In this document: piece by piece, positions 19,195 through 27,210 of the stretch
How positions within the stretch are numbered: position 1 is the first letter of the stretch
Layout: each line of letters opens with the position of its first letter
Assembly (NCBI RefSeq): GCF_026676115.1
Contig: NZ_JAPONB010000005.1
Coordinates: forward strand, 124,001-188,000
DNA length: 64,000 bases
Source: Salinimicrobium sp. TH3
GTDB lineage: Bacteria > Bacteroidota > Bacteroidia > Flavobacteriales > Flavobacteriaceae
Reading direction: 5' to 3'
Notes under the pieces: generated by a model
Seen by the model: only the letters and a program-made list of their open reading frames with translations
The model's database searches: none
What the model was told of the DNA's origin: nothing
Made by a program: the position numbers and the translations under genes

Positions 19195-20394
19195 TTATAA
19201 TTGTAATTCAAGTTGTAATCTATACATAAGACCATCATCCAGCCCCAAATTCATATCGGTATAGCTAAGATCGGTCTGCACTTTGAGTTTATGGCCCACA
19301 AAATATTTAGAGAGGGCAAGAGTGTATTGGTTCTCTACGGCCTGAGTCACTTCATCTTTAAGATCAATATTGGTATATCTTCCCACCAGCTGCAGGTTAT
19401 TCCTGAATAAATAACCGGCCTGCAGGTTAATTCCACTACCGGCATTTACAGCATCACCTGTTAAACTGCCATCTGTATCCCTTGCAAAAATGTCATTGGC
19501 ATCGCGGTACGCATATTCTCCCATTGCAGAAAATCCCTGGTACTTAAACATCGCATCCACAAAAATGGTAGAGATATCGGCTTCAAAAAAGCCATTTTCA
19601 ATGAACATGTAGTTCCCCGCATTAGATCTGGTTCTAACAGCATTGTCATTATAGTCATAGGAAAACCCCACAGCCAGTTTAGGATTGTCTTCCCTGGCAA
19701 AGTCGGCTCCTGCGTAGTCTTCGAAATTTCCCATAGGCAGGAATTCCAGTCTTGCAGTATATTGATAGCCACCAAGGTTACCGGTGGTCACGTTGCGACC
19801 TTCGCCCTGGGCGATAGATAAGGCTTCTCTCATGATAAAATCCCCGCCAAGAGATGTTTCATGATGTAGCTGTATCCCAAGATCACGCCCAAGATTAAAA
19901 CGGCTGTTAACCAGGGAACGATCTACAGTTTCAAGGCTTCCTGAAGAGATCAACTGCTCTCTGTTTCCAGGCAATTTTGTCTGGCCGGCCCATAATTCAA
20001 AATTTCCGTAAAAATTCCACATTACCACCGCGTCAAGAATGTACCTTGGTGCATCACTGGTAAAACCTGAAGCTCCCGAAATGTCCCTGTTGGACAAACC
20101 AAGCTGTAATTTATATTTTAAACGGGGTGAATAAGCAAAACCGTCAAACTTAAGACGGGCCCGTCGTATAAGGAAAGCAGATTCTCCTGTTCCAAAACCA
20201 TCATCTTCGGTAATCACCCAATCAGAAGTAAAGAGAGTCTGCATTCTCAAGCCCATCTTCATACTGTAGGAGCTATCCTGAGCTACCACGTTAATAAGGC
20301 CTTTTCCAAATTTGTTCTCTGTAATATCCTGACCATAAAAATGAATGGAAAGAAATAGGCTTATGGCTGTTAACCAGCCGGTTCTAATTCTCAT
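19195..20394 (-). CDS. OprO/OprP-type phosphate-selective porin
   Basis: A 399-residue outer-membrane beta-barrel of the Porin_O_P family, which in Pseudomonas forms phosphate- or polyphosphate-selective channels. A signal peptide (cleavage near FYGQ) is followed by alternating amphipathic strands and the family blocks SAFLIRRARLKFDGFAY and ELWAGQTKLPGNREQ; the last residue region LQLELQL is a typical barrel end. As first gene of the pst operon it would let phosphate across the outer membrane for PstS. Selectivity is inferred mainly from context. Confidence 0.93.
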   Translation of the reverse strand: MRIRTGWLTAISLFLSIHFYGQDITENKFGKGLINVVAQDSSYSMKMGLRMQTLFTSDWVITEDDGFGTGESAFLIRRARLKFDGFAYSPRLKYKLQLGLSNRDISGASGFTSDAPRYILDAVVMWNFYGNFELWAGQTKLPGNREQLISSGSLETVDRSLVNSRFNLGRDLGIQLHHETSLGGDFIMREALSIAQGEGRNVTTGNLGGYQYTARLEFLPMGNFEDYAGADFAREDNPKLAVGFSYDYNDNAVRTRSNAGNYMFIENGFFEADISTIFVDAMFKYQGFSAMGEYAYRDANDIFARDTDGSLTGDAVNAGSGINLQAGYLFRNNLQLVGRYTNIDLKDEVTQAVENQYTLALSKYFVGHKLKVQTDLSYTDMNLGLDDGLMYRLQLELQL

Positions 20395-20465
20395 GATTTC
20401 TTAATTTTTGTCACAGCAAAGAACAAGAATCAATGTTAATTTAATGTTACCCCGAAATTATCAAT

Positions 20466-20496
20466 AAGTAAAAAGGTTGCCCGAAAGGACAACCTT
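20466..20496 (-). terminator. Terminator-like hairpin in the leader of the porin-pst operon
   Basis: Arms AAGGTTG (20473-20479) and CAACCTT (20490-20496) can extend inward by two G-C pairs. Read on the minus strand the stem is followed by a T-run. There is no minus-strand gene upstream for it to terminate (the next gene, at 20669, is on the plus strand), so it sits in the 5' leader of the porin gene about 75 bases before its ATG, where it could attenuate transcription. Confidence 0.5.
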
Positions 20497-20668
20497 ACTA
20501 CATACATCTAAATCGACAAAAACTAAGAATATATGAGTACTCAAAAATGCTATTTTCAAGCCTTTTTAATGTCACCTTAATTTAAATTTTAGATTAATAT
20601 TTTTATTATCAGACTGTTTCCGGGCTGCTGATTTTTTTTTCTAACTTGTACTCAAACTAACTTCTGGT

Positions 20669-21358
20669 TTGGGCAAATCATTTCTTAAAAAGTATGCTTC
20701 CTTTATTATAAGTTTTGGCATTTTGGCTATCCTGGTGATCCTGTACTTTAATTATCCTCCTTTTCAAAAATCATTACAGGAAGCCTGGAATGTCCTGCTT
20801 AGCGAAGATGAGCAACGTATCCAGGAGTACGTGCAGCAGTTTGGAGCCCTGGGTCCCCTGGCTATTATTGTCTTTACAATTCTGCAAATGTTCCTCATCA
20901 TATTTCCCTCCTGGCTGCCCATAATTGTAGGGGTACTGGCCTATGGATTCTGGTGGGGAATTTTGATCAACCTGGTGGGAGTGGGAATTGCCTCTACCCT
21001 TGGTTATTTTATCGGAAAAAGATTTCAGAATGTATTTATCAGCGAAAAGAAATATGAAAAGATGAAGTTTTGGATTAAAAACTACAGTTTTGGAACTGTA
21101 ATACTTTTTAGGGTTTCACCGTTCTTTTCAAATGATGCGATAAGCTTTATTGCAGGAATCTTTAGAATGAGCTATAAAAAGTTCATCCTCGCCACTTACG
21201 CAGGAATGATCCCGCTGTCACTTGCGGTAGGTTATTTTTCCACCGATATTGATAAGCTGGAAAATGGCCTCTACTGGATAGGTGGGATAGGAGCCGCTCT
21301 CTATGCCATTTATATTTATATTGACCATAAAAGAAAAAAGAAAGATGCAAAAAAATAA
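20669..21358 (+). CDS. VTT/TVP38-TMEM64 family membrane protein
   Basis: A 229-residue inner-membrane protein of the VTT (DedA-like, SNARE-associated) superfamily. Five or so hydrophobic segments are seen; the re-entrant-loop region GVGIASTLGYFIGKRF (about residues 110-125) and the FRVSPFFSNDAISFIAGIFRM block are typical. Relatives act in lipid scrambling or membrane homeostasis, but no substrate can be named here. The only usable start is a TTG at 20669: the frame is closed by TAA at 20642 and no ATG exists until deep in the domain. Its last 14 bases overlap the next gene. Confidence 0.88.
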   Translation: MGKSFLKKYASFIISFGILAILVILYFNYPPFQKSLQEAWNVLLSEDEQRIQEYVQQFGALGPLAIIVFTILQMFLIIFPSWLPIIVGVLAYGFWWGILINLVGVGIASTLGYFIGKRFQNVFISEKKYEKMKFWIKNYSFGTVILFRVSPFFSNDAISFIAGIFRMSYKKFILATYAGMIPLSLAVGYFSTDIDKLENGLYWIGGIGAALYAIYIYIDHKRKKKDAKK

Positions 21359-22589
21359 ATTCCCGGTTGAAGAAGTAAGGGCGCAGTTTCCTGCTTTAAA
21401 TTTTAAAAATAAGGAGCAGGTTTTTCCAATTTATTTTGACGGCCCCGGCGGCACCCAAATGGTGCAATCCTGCATAGATCGAATGTTGGAATATATAGAA
21501 ACCGGAATGGCCAATCTCCATGGAACTTTTTCCACAAGCCAAAAGACAGATGCTTTACTCGAAGAGGCAAAAGAAGCAGTGGGAGATCTACTTAATTGTT
21601 CTGCAAAAGAAGTGGCGTTTGGTCAAAACATGACCAGCCTGGCATTTCAGGTTGCAAACAGTTTGCGAACTCTGTTGCAGGAAGGGGATGAAATTTTAGT
21701 AACCCAACTGGACCACCGTGCCAATGTCGACCCATGGATCTACCTGGCAAAAGAGACCGGTGCAACTGTGAAATGGATTCCTGTTGACAAGGAAAAACTG
21801 GTGCTCGATCTTAGCGATCTTGACAGCCTCATCAACAAGAATACCCGGGTGGTGGCCATTGGCCTATCCTCCAATCTTACAGGAACCATAAGTGATGCAA
21901 AAAAGATCTTTGAAACGGCTAAAAAGGTAAATGCCATCACTATTGCAGATGCAGTACACGCAGTACCTCATTTTCTCGTAGATAAACAAGAGCTGGGAAG
22001 CGACATTCTCTTTTGCTCTGCCTATAAGTTCTTTGGACCACACCTGGGAATCGCTGCAATTAAAGAAGAACTTTTTGAACAACTGGAAATCGCGAAACTT
22101 AAACCCGCTCCAAGCCAGATTCCCTATAAGCTTGAAACCGGCACCCAAAATCATGAAGGGATCGCCGGACTTTGCGGCGCCATAAGCTTTATCGAGAACC
22201 TTGGCAGCGGAAATTCACGTCGACAAAAACTTAGTTCGGGAATGCAAGCCATAAAAAGCCATGAAGAAGAGCTAATGACAGAACTGCAAAGTTTCCTGAA
22301 TTCAATCCCTGAAGTAACTCTTTATCGTGCCGGAAATGAGGTGAACAAAACTCCCACTTTTGCTTTCAAAATTAAAGGCATTCACTCCCGGGAGGCCACA
22401 AAATTTTTTGCTGAAAAATTTAATCTGTGTATTGCCGATGGTCACTTCTACGCCTCTACCATGGCCGAAGTTTTCCCGGTGATGGAAACCGGGGGTTGGA
22501 TAAGGATTGGGCTGGCCCCGTACAACACCCTCGGAGAGATCGCAATATTCAAAACTGCACTTAAAGATCTCCTCCTCATGAAATCCTAA
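21345..22589 (+). CDS. Cysteine-desulfurase-like class V aminotransferase
   Basis: A 414-residue PLP enzyme close to the SufS/CsdA group (the TIGR01976-like branch). PLP contacts are plain: His124 in QLDHRANV, Asp202 and His205 in ADAVHAV, and the Schiff-base Lys228 in SAYKFFGPH. In the place where SufS has its persulfide cysteine (the GHHCA loop), this protein reads ADGHFYAS, with no cysteine at the critical site, so sulfur transfer by the usual route is doubtful. The start is the ATG at 21345, overlapping the VTT gene by 14 bases. No suf genes are adjacent. Substrate unknown. Confidence 0.88.
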   Translation: MQKNKFPVEEVRAQFPALNFKNKEQVFPIYFDGPGGTQMVQSCIDRMLEYIETGMANLHGTFSTSQKTDALLEEAKEAVGDLLNCSAKEVAFGQNMTSLAFQVANSLRTLLQEGDEILVTQLDHRANVDPWIYLAKETGATVKWIPVDKEKLVLDLSDLDSLINKNTRVVAIGLSSNLTGTISDAKKIFETAKKVNAITIADAVHAVPHFLVDKQELGSDILFCSAYKFFGPHLGIAAIKEELFEQLEIAKLKPAPSQIPYKLETGTQNHEGIAGLCGAISFIENLGSGNSRRQKLSSGMQAIKSHEEELMTELQSFLNSIPEVTLYRAGNEVNKTPTFAFKIKGIHSREATKFFAEKFNLCIADGHFYASTMAEVFPVMETGGWIRIGLAPYNTLGEIAIFKTALKDLLLMKS

Positions 22590-22592
22590 AAA

Positions 22593-23267
22593 ATGATCGT
22601 TCGGGTAATAAAATTCTTCGCCAAAGGCCTGCTGGCTTTTTTAATGCTTTTGCTGCTGTACTTCGTGGCGGCATTAATAGGTTCGGCCATTCCTGTGAAT
22701 ACAGACAGGCAGGCTGGTGGAGATATTACTATCTACCTGCGAACGAACGGGGCTCATACAGATTTTATCTTTCCGGTAGAAAATAACGTCATGGATTGGG
22801 AGCAAATGATCGATTCCACATATATCCTCTCTAAAAAGGGAAATTACGATTACATTTCTTTTGGCTGGGGAGATCTGGAGTTTTACCGGAACACACCGGA
22901 ATGGAGTGACCTTACCTTTCCCACAGCCATGCAGGCCGTTTTCCTGCCAACCCCCTCGGCTATGCATGTAGAATTTGAATCCCCTCCCCGTTTCGATCAG
23001 CCTACTGTGCCTATCAGAGTAACAGAAGAGGAATACCGAACACTTGTGGATTATGTAAAATGGAGCTTCCAGAAGGATTTTTCTGGAAATGTGAGACCGG
23101 TTCCCGATTTGCATTACAATCAAAACGACGCCTTCTTTTATGCAAAAAGGTCCCTCAACTCTTTTTACACCTGTAATACCTGGGTTAATAATGGTTTAAA
23201 AGAAGCTGGTCTACCCGCTTGTTTATGGACCCCTTTTGACGAAGGCATCTTCTACAAGTACCATTGA
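22593..23267 (+). CDS. TIGR02117/DUF2459 family protein
   Basis: A 224-residue protein with one N-terminal membrane helix (about residues 9-31) and a periplasmic domain of the TIGR02117/DUF2459 family. Family landmarks are NGAHTDFIFPV, SFGWGDLEFY and FYTCNTWVNNGLKEAGLP near the end. The conserved H, D, C and W residues look like a possible NlpC-like cysteine site (Cys in YTCNTW), but no activity is known to me. It starts three bases after the stop of the desulfurase-like gene and is surely cotranscribed. Confidence 0.85.
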   Translation: MIVRVIKFFAKGLLAFLMLLLLYFVAALIGSAIPVNTDRQAGGDITIYLRTNGAHTDFIFPVENNVMDWEQMIDSTYILSKKGNYDYISFGWGDLEFYRNTPEWSDLTFPTAMQAVFLPTPSAMHVEFESPPRFDQPTVPIRVTEEEYRTLVDYVKWSFQKDFSGNVRPVPDLHYNQNDAFFYAKRSLNSFYTCNTWVNNGLKEAGLPACLWTPFDEGIFYKYH

Positions 23268-23365
23268 TTTTATACATTTTTTAAGATGTAGCTGCTTAAG
23301 ATTAAATGTAAAAATCTTAACTTCAGCCTTATACGTTTTAAACCAACCCGTCAAACCACATTTTT

Positions 23366-24424
23366 ATGAGTAATCTAAAAAAGATCACCGAGCTTCTTGG
23401 AGATGAAGCTTCCTACCTGCTAGAACACCGCAGTGAAAAGATTTCTAAAGAAAGATTAACTATTCCCGGCCCTCATACGGTTGACAATTTTGCTGAAAGT
23501 GACCGCAATCCACAGGTCCTCAAAAGTATTTCCCAACTTTACAACCATGGTGCACTTGGAGGAACAGGTTACCTCAACATTTTACCTGTTGACCAGGGAA
23601 TAGAACACAGCGCGGCTGCTTCTTTTTATAAGAACCAGGATTATTTTGATCCCGAAAATATCATCAAACTTGCCCTGGAAGCAGGCTGTAACGGTGTAGC
23701 ATCAACCTTTGGCGGTCTTGCATTACACGCGCGAAAGTATGCACACAAAATTCCCTTTGTTGTGAAAATCAATCACAATGAGCTGCTTACTTATCCCACC
23801 AAATACGACCAGATCCCCTTTGGAAGTGTTCGCGAGGCGTGGGACATGGGTGCCACTGCAATTGGCGCTACCATTTACTTTGGAAGTGAAGAAAGTACCC
23901 GACAGATCCAGGAAATAGCTGCAGCGTTTGAAGAAGCCCACCAGCTGGGAATGGCAACTATTCTTTGGTGCTACACCCGGAATTCAGCTTTTAAAAAGGA
24001 CGGAAAAGATTACCATTCGGCTGCCGATCTTACCGGACAGGCGAACCACATCGGAGTAACCATTAAAGCCGATGTGATTAAACAAAAACTTCCCGAAACC
24101 AACTTTGGATTCCAGGACATCAACTTTGGAAAGCATTCAAAAGAAATGTACGAGAGTCTTTCCACAGATCATCCTATCGACCTTTGCCGGTTGCAGGTTG
24201 CTAATTGCTATATGGGGAAAATTGGGTTAATCAACTCCGGTGGTGGCTCCGAGGGAGATTCAGATTTTAAGGCGGCAGTAAAAACGGCGGTCATCAATAA
24301 ACGCGCCGGCGGCTGCGGACTCATTATGGGAAGAAAAGCATTTCAAAGGCCTCTAAAAGACGGAGTTGAGATCCTTCAAAGTGTACAGGAAGTTTATTTG
24401 ACAGATGAGATCACCGTGGCTTAG
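23366..24424 (+). CDS. fbaB: Class I fructose-bisphosphate aldolase
   Basis: Cleaves fructose 1,6-bisphosphate to dihydroxyacetone phosphate and glyceraldehyde 3-phosphate through a Schiff base, in glycolysis and gluconeogenesis. The 352-residue chain is of the DhnA/FbaB (archaeal-type) class I form: [16 protein letters not shown] near residues 72-87, [11 protein letters not shown] with a catalytic lysine near 133, and the phosphate-binding [11 protein letters not shown] and [12 protein letters not shown] blocks. It would serve gluconeogenesis along with the glyoxylate genes a few kilobases away. The 98-base upstream gap and own downstream palindromes suggest a single-gene transcript. Confidence 0.93.
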   Translation: MSNLKKITELLGDEASYLLEHRSEKISKERLTIPGPHTVDNFAESDRNPQVLKSISQLYNHGALGGTGYLNILPVDQGIEHSAAASFYKNQDYFDPENIIKLALEAGCNGVASTFGGLALHARKYAHKIPFVVKINHNELLTYPTKYDQIPFGSVREAWDMGATAIGATIYFGSEESTRQIQEIAAAFEEAHQLGMATILWCYTRNSAFKKDGKDYHSAADLTGQANHIGVTIKADVIKQKLPETNFGFQDINFGKHSKEMYESLSTDHPIDLCRLQVANCYMGKIGLINSGGGSEGDSDFKAAVKTAVINKRAGGCGLIMGRKAFQRPLKDGVEILQSVQEVYLTDEITVA

Positions 24425-24464
24425 AAAGTATTGAGAAGTTAGTTTTGAGTATTGAGATATTTAC

Positions 24465-24562
24465 AAACCTGCAGGGTTTTTTAATGAAACCGCTGTCAGG
24501 GCTATAAGCCGCTGACAGGGTTGCGGAAGAACCCTTTCTGGGTTTGGAACTCTGAAGGAGTT
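24465..24562. repeat. Cluster of short palindromes after fbaB
   Basis: Four small inverted repeats sit head to tail: AAACCTGCAGGGTTT (24465-24479), CTGTCAG/CTGACAG (24493-24518), AACCC/GGGTT (24530-24544) and AACTC/GAGTT (24548-24562). Such chains resemble REP-like intergenic elements; copies elsewhere cannot be checked from this window. Confidence 0.5.
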
Positions 24563-24578
24563 GACCTAATTCAGAAAA

Positions 24579-24611
24579 AAACCTCACAGGTTTTGAAAAC
24601 CTGTGAGGTTT
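24579..24611. terminator. Perfect 16-bp palindrome between fbaB and rimO
   Basis: Arms 24579-24594 and 24596-24611 are exact inverted copies with a one-base centre; the core is AACCTCACAGG. With A/T runs outside it can terminate both converging genes. Its sequence is also that of the palindromic repeats scattered in this neighbourhood. Confidence 0.7.
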
Positions 24612-24655
24612 GATAAAAAATATATTTTACTGCCAACTAATAAACTGCGTACTGC

Positions 24656-26002
24656 CTACTGATTAAAAAGTACCTTCCTCTTTGGCTTTTCCACGTTCGC
24701 ATTCACCGGTTCTCCAAAAAGGTCAAAATCGGCGGCATCTGTTATTTTAACATCGTAGAAATCTCCGGTTTTAAGGTAGATCTTGGTCGCGTCGATCAAA
24801 ACTTCATTATCCACATCGGGGGAATCGTGCTCGGTTCTTCCCACATAATTTTCGCCTTCTTTGCGGTCGATAACCACCCTAAAGGTCTTTCCAATTTTCT
24901 GCTGATTCAGTTCCCAGGAGATCTGCGACTGAATTTCCATGATCTCATTGGCTCTCTCCTGCTTCACCTCCTGTGGCACATCATCTTCAAGGTTATAAGC
25001 ATGTGTATTCTCTTCATGAGAATAAGTAAAACAACCAAGACGTTCAAAACGCATGTCTTTTACCCACTGCTTCAGCTCTTCAAAATGAGCTTCAGTTTCT
25101 CCGGGATACCCAACAATAAGAGTGGTTCTAATTGCCATTTCGGGCACCCTGTTACGGAATTCCTTCAGTAAGTTTGTTGTTTTCTCATGAGTGGTTCCGC
25201 GTCGCATTGATTTCAGAAGATCATCAGAAATATGCTGCAACGGAATATCAAGATAGTTACAAACCTTTGACTCCCTTTTCATCAGGTCCAAAACATCCAT
25301 TGGGAAACCAGTTGGAAAAGCATAATGTAACCTGATCCATTCAATTCCCTCCACCTTTACCAGGTTCTCAAGAAGTTCAGCGAGGTTTCTTTTTTTATAG
25401 AGGTCAAGCCCATAGTAAGTAAGATCCTGCGCAATAAGGATCAGTTCTTTCACTCCCTGAGCAGCAAGTTTACGCGCCTCTTCCACAAGATTTTCAATTG
25501 GAGTGGATTTATGTTTTCCGCGCATCAAAGGTATGGCACAAAATGAACACGGCCTGTCGCAACCTTCAGCGATCTTGAGGTAAGCATAATTCTTCGGAGT
25601 TGTGGTAAGACGTTCCCCTATTAGTTCATGCTTATAATCGGCTTCCAGGGCAGCAAGAAGTTCGGGCAGCTCGGTAGTTCCGAAGTATTGGTCAACGTTA
25701 GGGATCTCTTTTACAAGATCTGGCTTGTAGCGTTCACTAAGACAACCGGTCACAAAAACCTTATCCACTTCTCCCTGTTCCTTTAATTCTACGTATTCTA
25801 AAATGGTATTTACAGACTGTTCTTTTGCGTTGTCAATAAAACCACAGGTGTTGATCACCACTATATTTCCTTCCTGCTCATGCACCACATCCTTGTTGTT
25901 CGCCTTAAGCTGCCCCATAAGGATCTCACTATCATAGACGTTCTTGCTGCAGCCAAGGGTGACCACATTGATCCTGTTCTTTTTTAATGACTTTGTTCTC
26001 AT
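24656..26002 (-). CDS. rimO: Ribosomal protein S12 methylthiotransferase
   Basis: Radical-SAM enzyme that adds a methylthio group to the conserved aspartate of ribosomal protein S12. The 448 residues have the UPF0004 domain (VVTLGCSKNVYDSE, with its three cysteines at C18-, C52- and C86-like positions), the radical-SAM cluster motif CDRPCSFCAIP, and a C-terminal TRAM domain. The GCSKN signature favours RimO over MiaB. I start at the ATG at 26002 (MRTKSLKKNR); a GTG at 26017 would add five residues. Palindromic repeats lie on both sides of the gene. Confidence 0.96.
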   Translation of the reverse strand: MRTKSLKKNRINVVTLGCSKNVYDSEILMGQLKANNKDVVHEQEGNIVVINTCGFIDNAKEQSVNTILEYVELKEQGEVDKVFVTGCLSERYKPDLVKEIPNVDQYFGTTELPELLAALEADYKHELIGERLTTTPKNYAYLKIAEGCDRPCSFCAIPLMRGKHKSTPIENLVEEARKLAAQGVKELILIAQDLTYYGLDLYKKRNLAELLENLVKVEGIEWIRLHYAFPTGFPMDVLDLMKRESKVCNYLDIPLQHISDDLLKSMRRGTTHEKTTNLLKEFRNRVPEMAIRTTLIVGYPGETEAHFEELKQWVKDMRFERLGCFTYSHEENTHAYNLEDDVPQEVKQERANEIMEIQSQISWELNQQKIGKTFRVVIDRKEGENYVGRTEHDSPDVDNEVLIDATKIYLKTGDFYDVKITDAADFDLFGEPVNANVEKPKRKVLFNQ

Positions 26003-26022
26003 ACTATATATTTTCACCTGTC

Positions 26023-26055
26023 AAACCTCGCAAGTTTCTAAAACCAAGGAGGTTT
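26023..26055. repeat. Imperfect palindrome upstream of rimO
   Basis: AAACCTC (26023-26029) and GAGGTTT (26049-26055) form the ends of a 33-base imperfect inverted repeat resembling the 24579-24611 palindrome. It lies 21 bases before the rimO ATG and would be within the leader or promoter. Confidence 0.5.
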
Positions 26056-26191
26056 CAGAAAATAAGGTCTTTCAAAGCGGGTGCAAAGATACAACCTAAA
26101 ATGACAAATCTAACATTCAAGGGTTTAAGCTTTTAAAATTCCCGTTTAGCGAAATTTTTTCCTCCTGCGGAACTACTATCCCAGATTAAAA

Positions 26192-26290
26192 CTCTGAAAT
26201 AAATTCAGGGTGACGCTCTTCATGTGCTCGTCATGCTGAACTTGTTTCAGCATCTGATTTGGAAGACCCTGAAATAGATGCTGGGTGACC
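26192..26290. repeat. REP-like intergenic repeat between rimO and the class IV aminotransferase
   Basis: Three related units occur: CTGAAATAAATTCAGGGTGA, the hairpin GCTGAACTTGTTTCAGC (26235-26251), and CCTGAAATAGATGCTGGGTG. The outer parts GTCA (26230-26233) and TGAC (26286-26289) bracket an imperfect inverted repeat of about 60 bases. From memory, near-identical text is scattered through many flavobacterial genomes. The 26003-26302 gap holds this, the 26023 palindrome and no gene I can support. Confidence 0.65.
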
Positions 26291-26302
26291 CTTTTTGAGT
26301 TC

Positions 26303-27163
26303 CTATCTCCTTGTCCTTTTAATAAATTCCTCCTGCAGGAGTCTTGTAATTTCACCTTTTTGAGAGGTAAATACTTCTTTACCTTCTAGGGTCACAGAGG
26401 ACACAGGAGCGACCTGAGTAGTGGTGCCGGTGAGAAAGATCTCATCTACATCTGGTAGTCCCGCTACTGGAAAAGCCTCTTCTTTTAAAGGAATTTCCAG
26501 CTCACGACATAGGTCTATCATCACCTTCCTCGTAATGCCAGAGAGGATCTGCCGGCCTTCGGGATGGGTATAGACAACTCCATTTTTTACGAAGAAAATC
26601 GTGGTGTGGGAGCCTTCAGTGAAAACGCCGTTGCGGAATAAAAGGTTTTCATCATAACCGGCGGAGATGGCGGCATCATTCGCCATAGTATTGGCCAGTA
26701 ATGCTGTCGACTTGATGTCGCACCTGTGCCAGCGGAGATCTTCTGAAGCGATTACTTTCCAGAACCTGTCTTTAAAGTTAGTAAGATCCACCCGGAAAGC
26801 GTAAAGCAATAAAGTTGGCTCTGCATCTTCGGGAATGAAGTGAGAACGAGGTGCTTTTCCGCGGGAGATCTGCAGGTAAACCGCAGCATCTTCCGAAGAA
26901 AAAGAGGATCGCCTTACCGCTTCCAGCATCAACTTTTCAAGGATAGAAGCATCAAAATCAATATTCATTTCCTTAAGGCAATATCTCACCCTTGCCAAAT
27001 GATCCTGCAGCCGAAAAGGTTTTCCGCTGTAAAAAGGTGTCACCTCATAGATCCCATCCCCGAACATAAAGGACCGGTCAAAAACAGAAACAAAAGCGTC
27101 TTCAGGTTTTTTCCATTTATCATTCAGGAAAACTTCGGCAGGATAGAATTTTTTGTTTTTCAT
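26303..27163 (-). CDS. Class IV aminotransferase (D-amino acid / branched-chain type)
   Basis: A 286-residue fold-type IV PLP enzyme. Landmarks are VFDRSFMFGDGIYEV near residues 24-38, the Schiff-base lysine in CDIKSTALLANT near 150-161, ALFRNG-like ENLLFRNGVFTEGSHTTIFFV, and the phosphate-binding FLTGTTTQVAPV. The family covers D-alanine and branched-chain aminotransferases and aminodeoxychorismate lyase; the length and the RDLF-less start favour a D-amino-acid or unspecific aminotransferase. It lies 47 bases after the class V aminotransferase and may share its transcript. Substrate uncertain. Confidence 0.88.
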   Translation of the reverse strand: MKNKKFYPAEVFLNDKWKKPEDAFVSVFDRSFMFGDGIYEVTPFYSGKPFRLQDHLARVRYCLKEMNIDFDASILEKLMLEAVRRSSFSSEDAAVYLQISRGKAPRSHFIPEDAEPTLLLYAFRVDLTNFKDRFWKVIASEDLRWHRCDIKSTALLANTMANDAAISAGYDENLLFRNGVFTEGSHTTIFFVKNGVVYTHPEGRQILSGITRKVMIDLCRELEIPLKEEAFPVAGLPDVDEIFLTGTTTQVAPVSSVTLEGKEVFTSQKGEITRLLQEEFIKRTRR

Positions 27164-27210
27164 TTAAAGGCTACTTTTCCAATATTTTTATAAAAAACTC
27201 TGCGTCTCAA

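Noticed and set aside
24465-24611. Possible CRISPR array
   Set aside because: The palindromes differ in sequence and spacing, and there are no equal spacers or cas genes.
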